64,000 nt of DNA from Flammula alnicola (GCA_015499995.1 JADNRV010000019.1:124001-188000); one strand, 5' to 3'; counted from the first letter of the stretch, positions 1-11,964 are shown. The notes: generated by a model not told the origin, from the letters alone. Made by a program: numbers and translations.

Positions 1-395
1 CGTAGGATAACCTTCGTGAGGCGGTCCAGTCTAGCTTGAAAACGAGAGAGACATGACGTTCTGTCCTGATACACCCTGGTGGAAAGTCGAATTCGAAAAA
101 TACAAATAAGAGTCGGGATAGACTTTATGTGAACGGAGATGGCAAGACCAGCGAGAAGGCGATGGAACTTCAAAAGGTCGAGGTCCATGTCGCCTCCATG
201 CAAGACGACTCGGAAAGTAGAGGTCGCATCCTTGATTCCGTGCGGCTGGAGATAACGATGAAGCGCCACCAAATTCAAAGTCCTGGATAGTGTTGCCAAA
301 TTGTAGAGATCTTGAGTCGACAGGCAACTGTCGTTGACTATTAGGAGGAGCACCTCCGTCGGAATGTCTCCGAAACCTTGAATAGGAAGGTCCAT
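1..395 (-). CDS. F-box protein, 5' part only (runs off the window edge)
   Basis: The frame is open from an ATG at 395 down to base 1 with no stop, so about 131 N-terminal residues are visible. Residues 10-30 (I-P-T-E-V-L-L-L-I-V followed by D-L-Y-N-L-A-T-L-S-R) form a typical F-box, the Skp1-binding motif of SCF ubiquitin ligase adaptors. The following leucine-rich stretch resembles the segment after the F-box in the gene at 23930-25753, so the two probably belong to the same fungal family. The substrate-recognition part lies outside the window. An overlapping shorter frame in this stretch starts at an internal methionine and is a shadow. Confidence is good for the F-box; the target is unknown. 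Confidence 0.7.
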   Translation of the reverse strand, partial: MDLPIQGFGDIPTEVLLLIVNDSCLSTQDLYNLATLSRTLNLVALHRYLQPHGIKDATSTFRVVLHGGDMDLDLLKFHRLLAGLAISVHIKSIPTLICIFRIRLSTRVYQDRTSCLSRFQARLDRLTKVIL

Positions 396-508
396 TATCG
401 TGGAAAGATATCGATATGGAGTCGATGAGTGGGTTGACAAAGGCTGAGCTGTAGTTGTTGCAAAAGATGAGTTCTCACGTCGCACTAGTACTAGTAGCAG
501 ATGTTGAT

Positions 509-1208
509 CAGGCTCTTAGAGTCTTACCCAGCCGTCGGCTGCCGTCGGTTGCGGGCATTTTACAAAGGTAAACAATCAGCCACCGCGGTTTGAATTTCCT
601 TTTTTGGAACTTCGAAATTAGCGCCGCAATTTTGGGCGTGTTGAGTCTCGATGTCGACGCATCCTGTCATTTCTCGTCTTAAGATATTGAAATTACATCT
701 ACTGTGCGGCTATCAGTGTACTATCTTAGTCAGTACTTAATTGAATTATTTCCCTCCATGCAATCCCAGTTGTTATGAATAGGCAATGCATATGGGTGCA
801 ACACACCATGCAAAAGTTTGTGGCCTCAATTTTTCCCTCGTATTTTAAAGAGCCTCATTGTCAACTTTACTGAAACTGAAGAATCCCGATTCGCAACAGT
901 TAACGCGTCGAGAGAATGGTTGGAGGATGGCGCAAAGATGTTGTGCCGGGTTATGTTACCAGGAATTTGATCCAGGACCACAATCACCATGGTGGCTGAT
1001 TATTTACCTTTGTAAAATGCCAGCCGTCGTAGAGGGGTTCAAAAACATAAGAGTTTTGCTGATTGAAATAAAATGATTGCATCAATGATCCTATTTGCCA
1101 TATACATAAACCTTAATTTTCGCAGTTGAATATCGTCGCTCTCTGATGTATCTCCTTTTTTTTGTTTTTTTTTTGAAAACCCCGCAACGACGGCTGGGTA
1201 AGAGCCTG
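509..1208. mobile_element. MITE-like non-autonomous DNA transposon
   Basis: The left end begins CAGGCTCTTA and continues to CCCAGCCGTCG and GTTGCGGG. The reverse complement of the right end (about 1181-1208) starts with the same three blocks; the left copy has two short extra insertions. A second, inner inverted match joins 551-587 to about 985-1022 (the GGCATTTTACAAAGGTAAA type block). The bases next to both ends read GAT, a possible 3 bp target duplication. No transposase frame is present. This looks like a ~700 bp miniature inverted-repeat element; its superfamily is not clear. Confidence 0.6.
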
Positions 1209-2477
1209 GATATTGCTCACAGGTATCACGGTACCGGACCTAATGTTCAAGTAAGAGCCATGCTGGATGTCGAACAATAGACTCGGACTAGTACCTATAA
1301 ATTAGTACCTATAAATGTTCTTGAAAGTAAGACATTCATGAGCAAAAGTCGGTCACCAACTTATCTGCAACAACGTTTCTCCATAGAGCAAGGTAACCTC
1401 AAGGTACAGTAGCATCACGACAACTAGACGAACATTAATCACATTCAACTGCAAAGAAACAACTTCCCAAAAGGCAAAGGAGCAAGGAATAAGGCCAACA
1501 AGGGCTTTGAATTCCCGAAACACAGCACGTTTAACAGTGGAAAGGGGGAAAAAAAGGCTAAACGGACGCCATGATGTCAACATCAAGCATCATTTGGTCA
1601 TGAAGAGAATTCGTGCTACGCAGAAAACCCGTCTTCGTCGTCCACGTCCAGCAGCCGTCGATATCCGTGAATAAACAAAGCGTCAGACGGGCCTCACTGA
1701 ACGCAACAAGACGCAGAGGGACAGCTACAAGTACTGTTGAAAGGTATCATTGTACAACGGGTGTTGCCAAAAAAATGAAGTGGTATGAAGAGGTGCAAGG
1801 GGTTAAGCAACACCGCCAGTGAAATGGAATAATCGAGCCATCCCAGGGAGAGAGAATAGGCCGAACTTTGAAGAGTAAGAAGCTCCTACGCCGCCATAAA
1901 AGCCAAGATGAAATCGGAAGGAACAAATTAGGGCAAGGAGCACGAGAAGGGGGCAATGGGGTTAGGAGGGCTAATAAGACAAAGGGCATCATCATAAAAC
2001 ATAACCAAAAAAATATATCAAGAAATATCAAGTAGAAAAAACCCAAGGTATCTAAAGACGCCCTAAAATGTTGAATCGTGGATAAAAAGGTTACTGGATG
2101 TCTGACGAAAGGATATAGAAGTCGGGGGCAAAGGAGAAGGTATATAAGTAGGGAATATAGACATTTACGAATAAACATTTATTGGTCTGGGTGGAGAAGG
2201 GTTACGATTCACGAATCGCCAGCATTTTGCCGACAAACCCAGGGCAGGAATGGAGGCGGAGGAGTAGCGACAGGAATACGCAGACGTCGGCGCCGAAGGA
2301 TATGAAGAGTCATCACGGGATAGATGGAGAGCAAAATGTACACAGAAGATGGAGTATAGATAGACAAACGGACGAGAAAGGTTGAGCCGAATGGGATGAG
2401 GAACCAAGCCAGAGAGAGACACAGAGAAAACGAAGAAACACTGTTACACAAAACCACCCCCAGCGCAGGGTGGCCGT
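1209..2477. other. Non-coding stretch, likely 3' flank of the next gene
   Basis: No convincing exon chain was found on either strand. The stretch holds a short duplication of TAGTACCTATAAAT near 1292-1318 and purine-rich, low-complexity sequence from 1800 to 2460 that gives only shadow frames. Part of it may be the 3' UTR of the minus-strand gene ending at 2478. Confidence 0.4.
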
Positions 2478-4367
2478 CTAAGCAGCATGCCCCGCATATG
2501 CCGCCCGTCCCATCACGGAAATATCATCCTCGTCATCTCCAATCGCATACTGCGCCCCCCCATACGCTCCAACACCAATAGACGCATTCGGATGATGCCC
2601 AAACGCATACTGGTTACCAACAGCCTGCTGATACGACTCCGCCCCGCTGTACTCGCTGGGCGCATACTCCGTGTTGGTTCCATTCGAGCCGTTGCCCGTG
2701 TTGGTAGGGCTGATGTTGCCCGTGGCGGCGTTATACAGAACCCGCATGTTGTTGTTGTTGGTCGAAGGCACAGCGGTTCCAGAGTTGGCAACGGGCATGG
2801 GGTAGCTGATCGATGCGGGTGTGATGGATTTATGGCCGGCCATAGACTTCTTGCGCTCTGCATACGCGCGGAGCATCTCGTCGGGGGACATGACGTTGGC
2901 TGGCATGGGTTGCATCGGCATGGTGGACATAACGGGGCTGGCCATTGCCTGGGGTGTGGTAATAACGGGTTTGGGGTATGTGGGCGCAAGAGGAGCAGGG
3001 GTGGACAAGAGCAAGTCATCAGGTTCAGAAGAATTGCCTCCTGTGCGCATCACTGAGAGTACATTGTCAGTTTCTGTCGTCACCAAGATGCATAGACTAA
3101 ATCGCTACGTACTGCTCAAAGCGGGCATAATCTCCGAAAATTCATTACCATTCTCCTGGGTGCTATTCTTGCTCTTTCCGGCAGCGATCCTTGAACGAAT
3201 ATCTTCAGGTGTGAGTGTTAATGGTCCTTGCGTCTGTCTGGGAGAGAATTGGCCCTGATTCTCTTCCGAGGAGTTATCGTTTGCTGCTTCGTCGGCATTG
3301 TCGGGAAGAGCCGGAACGGGAGGGATATAGGCGCTATGGAAGGCCCTCGTCCTACGAGACTCGCCAGAGGGGCGCGAATCGGCAAAGGAGACCCGAGAGA
3401 CACGAGTGTCGGGAGCAAAGGAAACGCGCGAGACACGTTCGGTCGAGCTCATGGCAGCGGGGTTGCGGAGGCCCACACCGGTGCGCATCTGAGACATCTG
3501 GCGCCCTTGGGATCCCACACCAGCTGCGCCAGCATCTTCGCCTTCGACAGCGATGGTACTCGAGGGGCGGATAGCGCCAAACGAAAAAGATGAGTTGCGG
3601 TTGCCAACAGCAATCGAGTTGCGGATCGCCGCATTGGCACCAGCCGCGGAGACGGACTTCCAGTCGGTCGAGATGGTTGACATGCGTTTGTCCACTGCTT
3701 CGGTCCAGCGTTTGCGTTTTTCGATACCCTTGGAACGCTTCAACTTGATATATGCCCCAATGCATAGGATGATGAAGAGGAGGGGGATAAGGACCGCAGC
3801 GGCGGTCTTGCCAGAGGTCATCGTCTTTTTAGCGGCATTGTTGACTAGCGTAACACCACTATCGATTTGGTTGACATTTGCAGCATCCGGTGTACCTGTC
3901 GAGGGTGCGGTGTAGGTCGCAGTGAAAACGGGGCCTGCAGCGAAGGTCGACATGAAGAGAGGATTGCCGTGAGGAACGATGCTGATTTGCAGAGACTGGG
4001 AGGAAGTCGCATTCCACCAACGGGGCATGATGTCGGCGGTGTAACTGCCACCAGAGTTGGCGACATTCTCCCAAAGATGGATGCGGGGGTAGTCTGAAGT
4101 AGGCGAGAGCAAATAGATGTCGAGTTGCGCGTCGGTCAAACAGGTGGAATTCCATGTAATTGGAAGAGGCTGCAAGGAGTCGACGGTATCGCCCATCTTG
4201 GGAGCGACGTACAAGGAGCATGCTGAAGGGGGTAGAAATTAGTGATAAAATGGGAAGAAGGACGGCAGGAACGTACATGATGAATCTGCCCGCTTTTCGA
4301 CTACTTCGGTGGTAGGTTCTCTACGAGTTGGCTTCTTGTGGAACACATGGATGTGCGAGATGCCCAT
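2478..4367 (-). CDS. Single-pass membrane protein with extracellular domain and long cytoplasmic tail
   Basis: Three exons, 4367-4277, 4222-3113 and 3052-2478, join in frame through two GT-AG introns; the second has a clear CTGAC branch site. The product is about 590 residues. Residues 30-130 form a Trp-rich domain (a W-N-S-T motif near the start, R-W-W-N-A-T later), broadly like fungal surface Ig-like or Kre9/Knh1-type domains. One membrane helix follows near residue 170 (A-A-A-V-L-I-P-L-L-F-I-I-L-C-I-G-A-Y-I). After it comes a basic stop-transfer K-L-K-R-S-K and a Ser/Asn/Pro-rich tail. The tail segment with K-R-K-R-W-T-E-A-V-D-K-R-M-S-T-I is, as far as I recall, conserved in agaric homologues. 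There is no classical N-terminal signal peptide on this start, so the first exon may be incomplete. Function is unknown; a cell-surface sensor or anchor is only a guess. Confidence 0.75.
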
Positions 4368-4617
4368 TTTAACGATGATTTGGTGGATGTTACAGTGAGA
4401 AAGGGTTGAAGGAAACTAGAAGGGGGAAGGGACAATTTCGAGCAGTCGTGAAGACGATGTGAAAAGAGCGTGTCCGCAGAGCTTTGCGGGATGGGGAGGG
4501 GTCAAGGACAGGAAAGGGCGGGCGGATAGCGAGAGAGACAAGAACGTCGTCGTCGTCAGAAAGGAAAATGAAACGAACAAGTGAAGCCAACCCCGGACTT
4601 GATGTATCGTGGGAACT

Positions 4618-5010
4618 TACTAGTGCATCCATGATCCATCAATCAGCCAATCACAATTCAATTACCTTTCCCAGGAAATGGCGCCGTGACATTTTTCGTC
4701 GCCAAGCAGGCGCTCTAGGTCGTGAGGCACATGAAAATCGATCGTATGAATCGTCTTGGAGGAAGGGGTTTGGGAGAGCGAGGATTCTGAGGAATATCTA
4801 ACCCTCAACGACAGCACTTACGACGTCGGACTCATCCTCGTCATATAATAAAAAGGCGCGATGGGAGAAAACCGGGGCATTGTTATCTTTTTTCCCCACT
4901 AGGAAATGGTAGCCTCGAGGCCGCACGATCTCCATCCAGGGGCTTTGGGTTTCACGCGTTCACGATCAGAGGTCACCAACAATGTTCATCTTGAAGTAAG
5001 ATTGCGGTTT
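4618..5010. repeat. Long direct repeat, copy 1
   Basis: From about the ACTAGT at 4618 to about 5010 this stretch matches 7552-7925 in the same orientation, with substitutions and small gaps. Shared landmarks include CCAATCACAATTCAATTA, GGGGTTTGGGAGAGCGAGGA, CATTTTTCGTCGCCAAGCA and TCTCCATCCAGGGGCTT. It begins about 250 bases upstream of the ATG at 4367, so it may carry promoter sequence of that gene. It encodes nothing recognisable. Confidence 0.8.
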
Positions 5011-5924
5011 AACATAACGTTAACTCTTCTATCAGCCGCAAGAAAAATATAAATGCTGAAAGATGTAACATACGAGATTTTGCGTCAATCCCAGATGATG
5101 AACGCCTGATATAATCTCACAAATGTCGAGCGTTGGATCAAAAAAAAAAAAAAAGGAAGTCAACTTGTGTGCCATACATATAAAGTTGCTCGTCACCCAC
5201 TCACCGTCGAGCACGGCGCTCTAGAACCTCTCATACTTCTATTAGCGACCTACCAAGGCAGTAGAACCGTCGCTAAACAGGATAATCATTCGTCTGTCCA
5301 TTTGGTGCGCATATACTCGAGTAGTACGCCATTTCGATTGGATATCGTTAATGGTGGGATGTTAGGTGGTAGGAGGAGTTTACGAACCTAATGACTCCAT
5401 ATCATAGCATGTTTCGTGCACGAATAGGTGGAGCGCATTTTTTCTTGATGATCGGGATTACTTTTGGGCATTTAGACGCGCATATATGCACCCCGTAGAC
5501 TGTAGTAGAGCAATCAACGCGCGAAGAAGCCCACTGCAAGAAAATATTCACGAACCTAGGACTCTGTAGAACTTTAGGGTCGCTTCTCGGGTAAATGACT
5601 CGCATATATCCACTCAGGCCGTGGAATACAGGCTAAGCGATCGATCATGGGGAAAGTGGCGCACTCCGCTCGGGGTTGGGAGAAATGTGGTAACTCTGGA
5701 AGTGAAATATTGAGTCATCGTACGGAAAGTAAAGAAATAAGACCACTTATCGTCCTGTATATATTTTATGAAAGCTAGATGGTGATGGTTAGAAGGAAAG
5801 AGGGGAATTTGAGAAGCAGTCGAAGGAATTCCCGTATCTGCTCAATTTGTACATGCTTGTCGTTTGATCTCATTCGCGTTGATCACATGACAGGGCAATA
5901 TATCCGCTGATAAGATTTCCTCCG
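5011..5924. other. Unassigned stretch between repeat copy 1 and the DUS3 fragment
   Basis: No exon chain, RNA gene or repeat was recognised, apart from a poly-A run near 5140. It is part of the rearranged block bounded by the two direct repeats, but it has no counterpart upstream of the functional DUS3 gene. Confidence 0.4.
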
Positions 5925-7551
5925 AGTTGAATTTCATTTTTTCTGTGACCACTGACATACATACATAACCATGGAAGTCGAAACTGTCCTGTAACATACC
6001 CTGCCGGTACAGCACCAGTAAAGGCTGAGTGAGTTCCAAAAAACTACAATACAATTTGCAAAGGCTAATGACGAGCGGCAGATATCTGATTTCAACCACA
6101 CTGCAAGTCGTAGCAGATGATGATGCAGCGGAAGGCACGACGACTGGCGACCGCGGACAGCACCGCGACAGACGAGATTCCAAGTCTAATTGGGACTCGA
6201 GGGACTCAAGAGGCCCTTCACGCGGGAAAATGACAAAAGAGCAGAAGAAGGCTCAGCGAGGACAGAATAAGGCTAGGAAATTTGGGAAGATGCGGGATGA
6301 GCTCGATTTATGTTGGAAGGTGGCGAATGGCTCGATATGCGAGTATGCGAACGAGTTGAGTTCTTTACATTATTATGCGTGTCGAGGAGAAAAAGCTGAT
6401 GAATTGCTTCAATAGCTGTCGGTTTACACACGACATTTCTGGATACCTTGCTGCTAAAGCACGCGACATACACATCCCTGAACTCTCAGAAATATCGGAC
6501 TCGCCACCCTTTGCGCCTGACCAGGAATCACTGCGCAAAGCTCACCCAGACCATCCTTCTCTCGACTTGAACACTGTCTGTCCTGTATTCGCCGAAACGG
6601 GGGAATGTAGGTTCGTCAATAATATCCGATTAACGTCTGAAGATCCACTCAGAATTATCTAGATATGGCTTCAAATGTCGATTCTTAGGAGGGCACATTC
6701 GGTTCTCCGAATCTGGAGAACCCTCATTAGTCGGAGACGACGAAAAAAAGGCACGGGCTGCGCTGACAGCCCGAGAAGTGAACTTTGTCGGTCACGACGT
6801 GCGAAAAGCCCTGCGTTCGAAAAAGGTCCGTGTCCTCGTTGCCCACTGTAACCTTACGTCAAGAATAACACGCTCTACTAGTACCCATTCCCCGTTGCCG
6901 ACGAGTACCTCCGCCAACTGGCAGCTGAAAACCCCGAATTGAATAGCAAACCCAAGCCCGTTCCTAATGCCAACTCCATCGTTATCGGTGAACCTGAGCA
7001 AGGAATGGTTGACGTCGAGATGTCAGCCCCTGCACCTCCGCCGCCACCTCCCACAGTACCCGAAGAGAACTCTTTACCCACAAAATCAGCTGTAGATGAA
7101 ATCATCGAGACGCGTACCGGCAATGCTGCGACGACGACAACCCAGGTGGATACACCTGATGTACGGGTCAGATTCCCGGAGAAGAAGAGGTTGCACTGGG
7201 CTGGAAAGACGTGTATGTCGTGTATTCTTTACACTCTATCCAGTGCTGACGTTGTTGAAATTTTGGTTCCTAACAGATCTTGCGCCTTTGACGACCGTCG
7301 GAAACCTCGTAAGCCCATTTCCTCAACCTATGTCAATGCCGCTTATTAAGATACCTACTAGCCATTTCGTCGCCTGTGCGTTGACCTGGGAGCTGATATA
7401 ACCTGTGGAGAGAGTACGTTTCTTCTCTTTACGAATTAGGCGACGCTACTGACATCTCTTTCTCTCGGTCCTCAGTGGGTCTTTCAAGCTCCTTCCTGGC
7501 AGGATCCAAAGAAGAATGGTCTCTCGTTCGTCGACATCCCTCAGAGAGAGT
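5925..7551 (+). pseudogene. Truncated 5' copy of DUS3 (dead)
   Basis: This is a close copy of the first ~1.6 kb of the intact gene at 20342-23219, introns included. It runs from just before the ATG (5973) through exon 7 into exon 8 and stops right after the codons for R-R-H-P-S-E-R. Beyond that point sequence switches abruptly to the direct repeat. A net 10-base loss after the fifth codon shifts the frame and gives a stop at codon 8, so no DUS3 protein can be made. Both zinc-finger segments and the FMN-domain start are still recognisable. The catalytic Cys and everything after it are missing. Similarity is high, so the duplication looks fairly recent. Confidence 0.9.
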
Positions 7552-7925
7552 CACTAGTCCCATCAATCATCCAATCACAATTCAATTATCTTTCCCGGGA
7601 AATGGCGCCCTGGCATTTTTCGTCGCCAAGCAAGCGCTCTTGGTCGTGAAGCATATCGAAATGGATCGTCTTGGAAGAAGGGGTTTGGGAGAGCGAGGAA
7701 CATCTAACCCTAAGGACAGTACTTACGACGTCGGACCCATCCTCATCGTAATAAAAAGTTGCCACGGGAGAAAAGAAAGATCACCGGGGCATTGTTTTCT
7801 TTTTTCCCCTCTGGGAGATGGTAGCCTCGAGGCTGCACGATCTCCATCCAGGGGCTTCGAGTTTCACGCGTTCACGATCAGAGGTCAGCAACAATGTTCA
7901 TCTCAAGTACAGTAAGATTGGGGCT
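7552..7925. repeat. Long direct repeat, copy 2
   Basis: Second copy of the 4618-5010 repeat, in the same orientation. It starts exactly at the 3' breakpoint of the DUS3 fragment (ACTAGT at 7552-7557), so the junction of the gene fragment coincides with the repeat boundary. Confidence 0.8.
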
Positions 7926-8398
7926 TATTAGCACTCCATCCTGTCTCCATCTCTCGTCACAGTCTCTGGCTACCCATGCTTCTGGAAATTTTACTCACTC
8001 GAACGACAACCATTTTCGCCTGCTTGTCATATGGTGATTTCTTTGAGGGTTTAGATTCAATTGAACTTTCTTTTCACTTGTTGGACGCTAATCATCATTC
8101 GAATGTTTCAATGACTCAATTAAACTCAGATAACTCACGTAAAAGTCGACGATACCGAATGACTGGAAAGATACCACCTTCTCCGTGTTTTCCTTATCTC
8201 ATTCCATTGGCATTTTGGGGCACCGACTCGAGCTGAAGTTAGTCATGAGAACATTTTAAGCTTCGGTCTGTAGTCTGGGCCTTTAGGCCATCTTCCTGTT
8301 TCCATTAATGGAATCTGCCCTGAATCAGCTGCTCGAAGTGTCGCGGAGTTCGAACTTCCCTTAGTCCTTACTCTAACTACTATGTATAGGCTGGTGCA

Positions 8399-10508
8399 AT
8401 GAGCTATTCTTCGTATACTCCCTTGTCCGTAGTGGATCCCGATACACCAGAGGATGCTGAAATGGATACTCTCACCAACATTGATCAAGTCTCCGGTTCC
8501 CCAATCAACCACGACGAGAATATAGACCGTAAATCGACGAAGAGTTTTGTAAGCGCTGATGATGCAGTGTCTGGCTTCGTCAGGTTCCGCACTAGGTGAG
8601 TGTCTTGCTGGATTTCTTCAGACTGGTTGCATATGTTGTTGAAATCTATCCCAGTTACCATGGGGCACTTGTCTTTAATCTGTCAGCATTTCTTATCCCT
8701 GCTGTCTACGGCACCCTCTCAAAGATGTGGATTGCAAACATCGACGCATCACTGGTGTCTACGACAGATGCTTTCACCTGTAAGTTCAAAGATTTCGGTT
8801 GCTCAGTCGTTGGATCTTGACTTATTTTTTCTTTAGACTTTTCATGCATTATCGAGGTTCTGAATGAAGGATTACCGAGAGCGGCTTGGTGCGGTTTTAT
8901 TTCTGTTGAACTACATAAATTATTCATCGAAATTCTAAAGGTCGACTATTGGGAGTGGAGATACCACGAAAGATACAGCCGAAGAACTATTACATCGCCT
9001 CTCCCTGACCTACACTCTCATTTCCATCCAATCAATCCTTGGCTTCCTTCTGTCCGTTATCTTCCTTTTCGCTGCCCCAGGTTTTGTCGGAGCCTTTGTT
9101 CCTGGGAAAGTTCGCGCAACATCTGTCAAGTATATACGCATTCTCGCATTCGATTCACTGGCAAGCACTCTCAACACTGCTGTCAGTCTGGGTACACGGG
9201 CCCTAGATAAGCCAAAGTACGTCATGTCGCTTTTGAACACCATTATACTCCTAATGACTCTTTTCTTAATCTAGTGTTCCTCTCTTGATGTCTTCGGTAC
9301 AAACGGTGATACAGATATTTCTAGAACTTGCGCTGGTCTCAACTGTACACATAAGAGGTTTTACTCCCACTATCCACACAATTGCCACTATCAAACTTGT
9401 ATGCGAGTACGTCTTATTTTCTTTCCTATCACCTATACGATTCCTGATCGGCTTAATATTTTTCAGCCTTACTGGTGCAGCGGTTGGTCTACTCTACTTC
9501 CTTTATCTGTCACGCAAGGCCACCGCCCATATGGACACGAAGCGTCTGACTTGGTTCTCTCGTGCCTCCCTCAAGGAACTCTTCTTTCCCGGTAGATGGA
9601 CATTCACAGAAAGCGCAATCAGAAATGCGATATAGTAAGCGACTACTTCGCCTAGAGTTCATGACTGAGCTTGATTCGTAGTTTATGGCAAATCCACGGC
9701 GTCGTTTCGATGGGACAAGCTTACGCGACAGCGTGGGGCGTGTTCAACACAATTCGCTGGGGCCTCATTATGGTTCCTGTCAACGCACTGGAAGCCACTT
9801 CGAACACCTTTGTCGGTCACCGTTGGGGTATCTACCAAAGGTCGAAATCAACTCCGTCTTCGCGTGCTTCGATGTCAGACATACGATGTGATTACGTTCT
9901 ATTATTTTTCACCGTTTTTATTCGTTAACAATTTTTTACCAGTTATCACCGCTCCCGCACTTTGGTCAGTCGTCATTGTTCTCCTGGTTGAGTGCCCCAT
10001 GTGCATTGCGCTCTCTATCCGAGGGGCGGGGCCTTTTGCACGCTACCTCTCAAATTCGGACGAGGTCGCGGAAATTACAGCTATGATGTGGAAAAGCATC
10101 GACTGGTGCTATATCTCCTATGGGGTATCGACTCAGCTCGCGACGATCTTGCTTGCCACTCAGACGCGATGGTATTTCGCCATTTTGTCTTCCTGTGATG
10201 GACTTACAGACTTCATAATACTCTAGGTACCTCTATCAATCTTTGGTCTCGAACATCTTCTACGCCCTTCCCTGGGCAATTGCACTGCCTCTGATTGGAA
10301 TTACCCCGGATACAGCCTGGACGTACCATAAATGGGTCTTGTGAGTGTCGAACGTTGTTTTCTTCCACATAAATTCATGTGTTTCTTTAGTGGTGGGAGC
10401 CTCGTTGTTAGCTTAGGAATCATAATCGTGGTAGATGGACTATGGGCCGTTCGACTTCGTGGATGGCGGTTTCTGAAGGCAAGCACTGTCTTAACAGCGA
10501 GAAGCTGA
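8399..10508 (+). CDS. MATE-family-like multidrug/toxin extrusion transporter
   Basis: Ten exons join in frame: 8399-8595, 8655-8779, 8837-8888, 8941-9216, 9275-9406, 9467-9634, 9682-9887, 9943-10171, 10227-10340 and 10391-10508, giving 538 residues. The product is rich in membrane helices. A MATE-like signature sits in the second half ([19 protein letters not shown]), and an N-L-P/G-L-P-R-A-A-W type segment lies in the first half. MATE proteins export organic cations or metabolites in exchange for protons or sodium, at the plasma or vacuolar membrane. The first ~75 residues are hydrophilic. No biosynthetic genes adjoin it, so the substrate is open. The family call rests on motif resemblance and topology. 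Confidence 0.75.
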
Positions 10509-11299
10509 GAGTTGAACCCGGTACAATACTCATCAGCCACTTTCCTTGGTTCAAATTCTGCTAATTTTCTTGCTGTCCCTAAAATTTACCCTGTTATCTG
10601 CCTAGTTTGTCATTGTACAACATGTCTACCTTGTGATGGTTCATAAATTGCATGTGTCTTTTCTAGGAGAATTGAATTCTTTGAAGATAAATTAATAAAA
10701 TCTAACCGTAGCATCTCGTCTTCGATATCAGATCGTCTCGAACACTGCATTACAGGAGCCCAGAATAAAACAGGTCAAGGCCGGACATGCCTCTAGCGCA
10801 TCAATGAAAAAAGCGAACATTGTTCGGTCGTTCAGTCATGCCCGGTTTCCACATGCCAATCGCTTAGATGAACCCCAGATATCTCCATAGGACAGGACGA
10901 GCTATGCAACATCCACCTCAAGTGACGAACCCCGAGTCGCAGGCTGGCAGCAGAAAGCCAATGGATTCAGAAGAAGGCATGGATACAGAGTGCGGAATGC
11001 TCCACGGACCCGCTGAACATGCCCGTAGACCGATACGCACACCCAGAGGAAAGATAGGAAGTCGAGCGAAGAAACAGGATAGACTGGATGTGATGGCGCA
11101 TTTAGAATCACATCAGAGGGCATCCGTAAGTTGGAAAGAACGCTGTCCAGAACGCCATCAAAGAACGGGGCTTGTATATCCCGCCAGAACCCTCGCTTTT
11201 GTCGACGCCGTGGATTATAGTAGATGCTATTGAGGTTCTATGCGATAAATATACATACATTCAGGTCCATTCTATAGGATTTGTGATTATCTCGTAAAT
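10509..11299. other. Gene-free stretch
   Basis: Downstream flank of the MATE-like gene. An open frame of 121 codons at 10868-11233 has no domain, no supporting splice pattern and repetitive composition, and I do not support it as a gene. Confidence 0.4.
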
Positions 11300-11964
11300 G
11301 GATGACTTCCCGTAGGAATCTGAAGCAGGTTTAGAGCTCTAAACCTGCTTCAAACCTTATTTGCCGAGGTCTAGATCTCGGCATGGCCGTGGCTCAGAAT
11401 ATGGCCGCGCTTCAGAACCTTTTCAAACTCTAAATTCTGGCGAGGGGTCAGGACCCTCTGCCAGACGATAAAAAATATTAAAAATATCTTCAAACGCCTC
11501 CAGATGACCCAAAATGTTATTGAGATGAATCTGAGTCGGGGCTCAGTCAGTTTTTGGCGAATGGAGCGATGACACAATGATGACATAAGCTGGGCCTGTT
11601 AACCGCCTACTTATTATTTTGCTACCGTTCCCCACCAAATTTCTTGCTTGCTCATGGACTTTCCAATGAACCACAATGCCAACTTTGGTTGGGACGGTCT
11701 TGGGGAGTGACTCAGGAGTCCTCATTCCCAACTTCCCATACAGCCTTAAGTCTGCCAAATGATATCCTTGAAAGGCAGCATCGTGAAATTGCCATTCTTG
11801 GTCTGTGGGAACAAAGGTCAACGGCTTCAGAGCCTGCTTCAGATTTAGAGCTTATGGTTTACGGTCTGGGAAAATATGTTCTAAACTTTTACAAATCGGA
11901 GTTTGAACAATTTTATTAAATATGAAGCAAGTTTAGAGCTCCAAATTCCTACGGGAAGTCATCC
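11300..11964. mobile_element. MITE-like element with 20 bp terminal inverted repeats
   Basis: The ends are perfect 20 bp inverted repeats (GGATGACTTCCCGTAGGAAT), flanked on both sides by AAT, a likely 3 bp target duplication. Just inside the left end is a near-perfect small palindrome at 11321-11350 centred on GAGCTC, and a related GAAGCAAGTTTAGAGCTC block precedes the right end. No transposase is encoded. A 3 bp AT-rich duplication would suit a PIF/Harbinger-type mobiliser, but that is inference. Confidence 0.75.

Noticed and set aside
858..1076. Open frame of 72 codons
   Set aside because: It lies within the MITE-like element and overlaps its right inverted arm; no domain.
1353..2457. Several overlapping frames on both strands
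   Set aside because: Low-complexity purine/pyrimidine-rich sequence gives spurious frames; no splice chain or domain links them.
2487..3056. 189-codon frame on the plus strand
   Set aside because: It is antisense to exon 3 of the membrane-protein gene, whose exon chain is coherent.
6029..6662. Possible functional short protein from the DUS3 copy
   Set aside because: The true start is frameshifted at codon 8, the apparent starts lie in introns or mid-exon, and stops interrupt the chain.
10868..11233. 121-codon frame on the plus strand
   Set aside because: No domain, no splice context and no gene-like neighbours; adjacent to mobile-element sequence.
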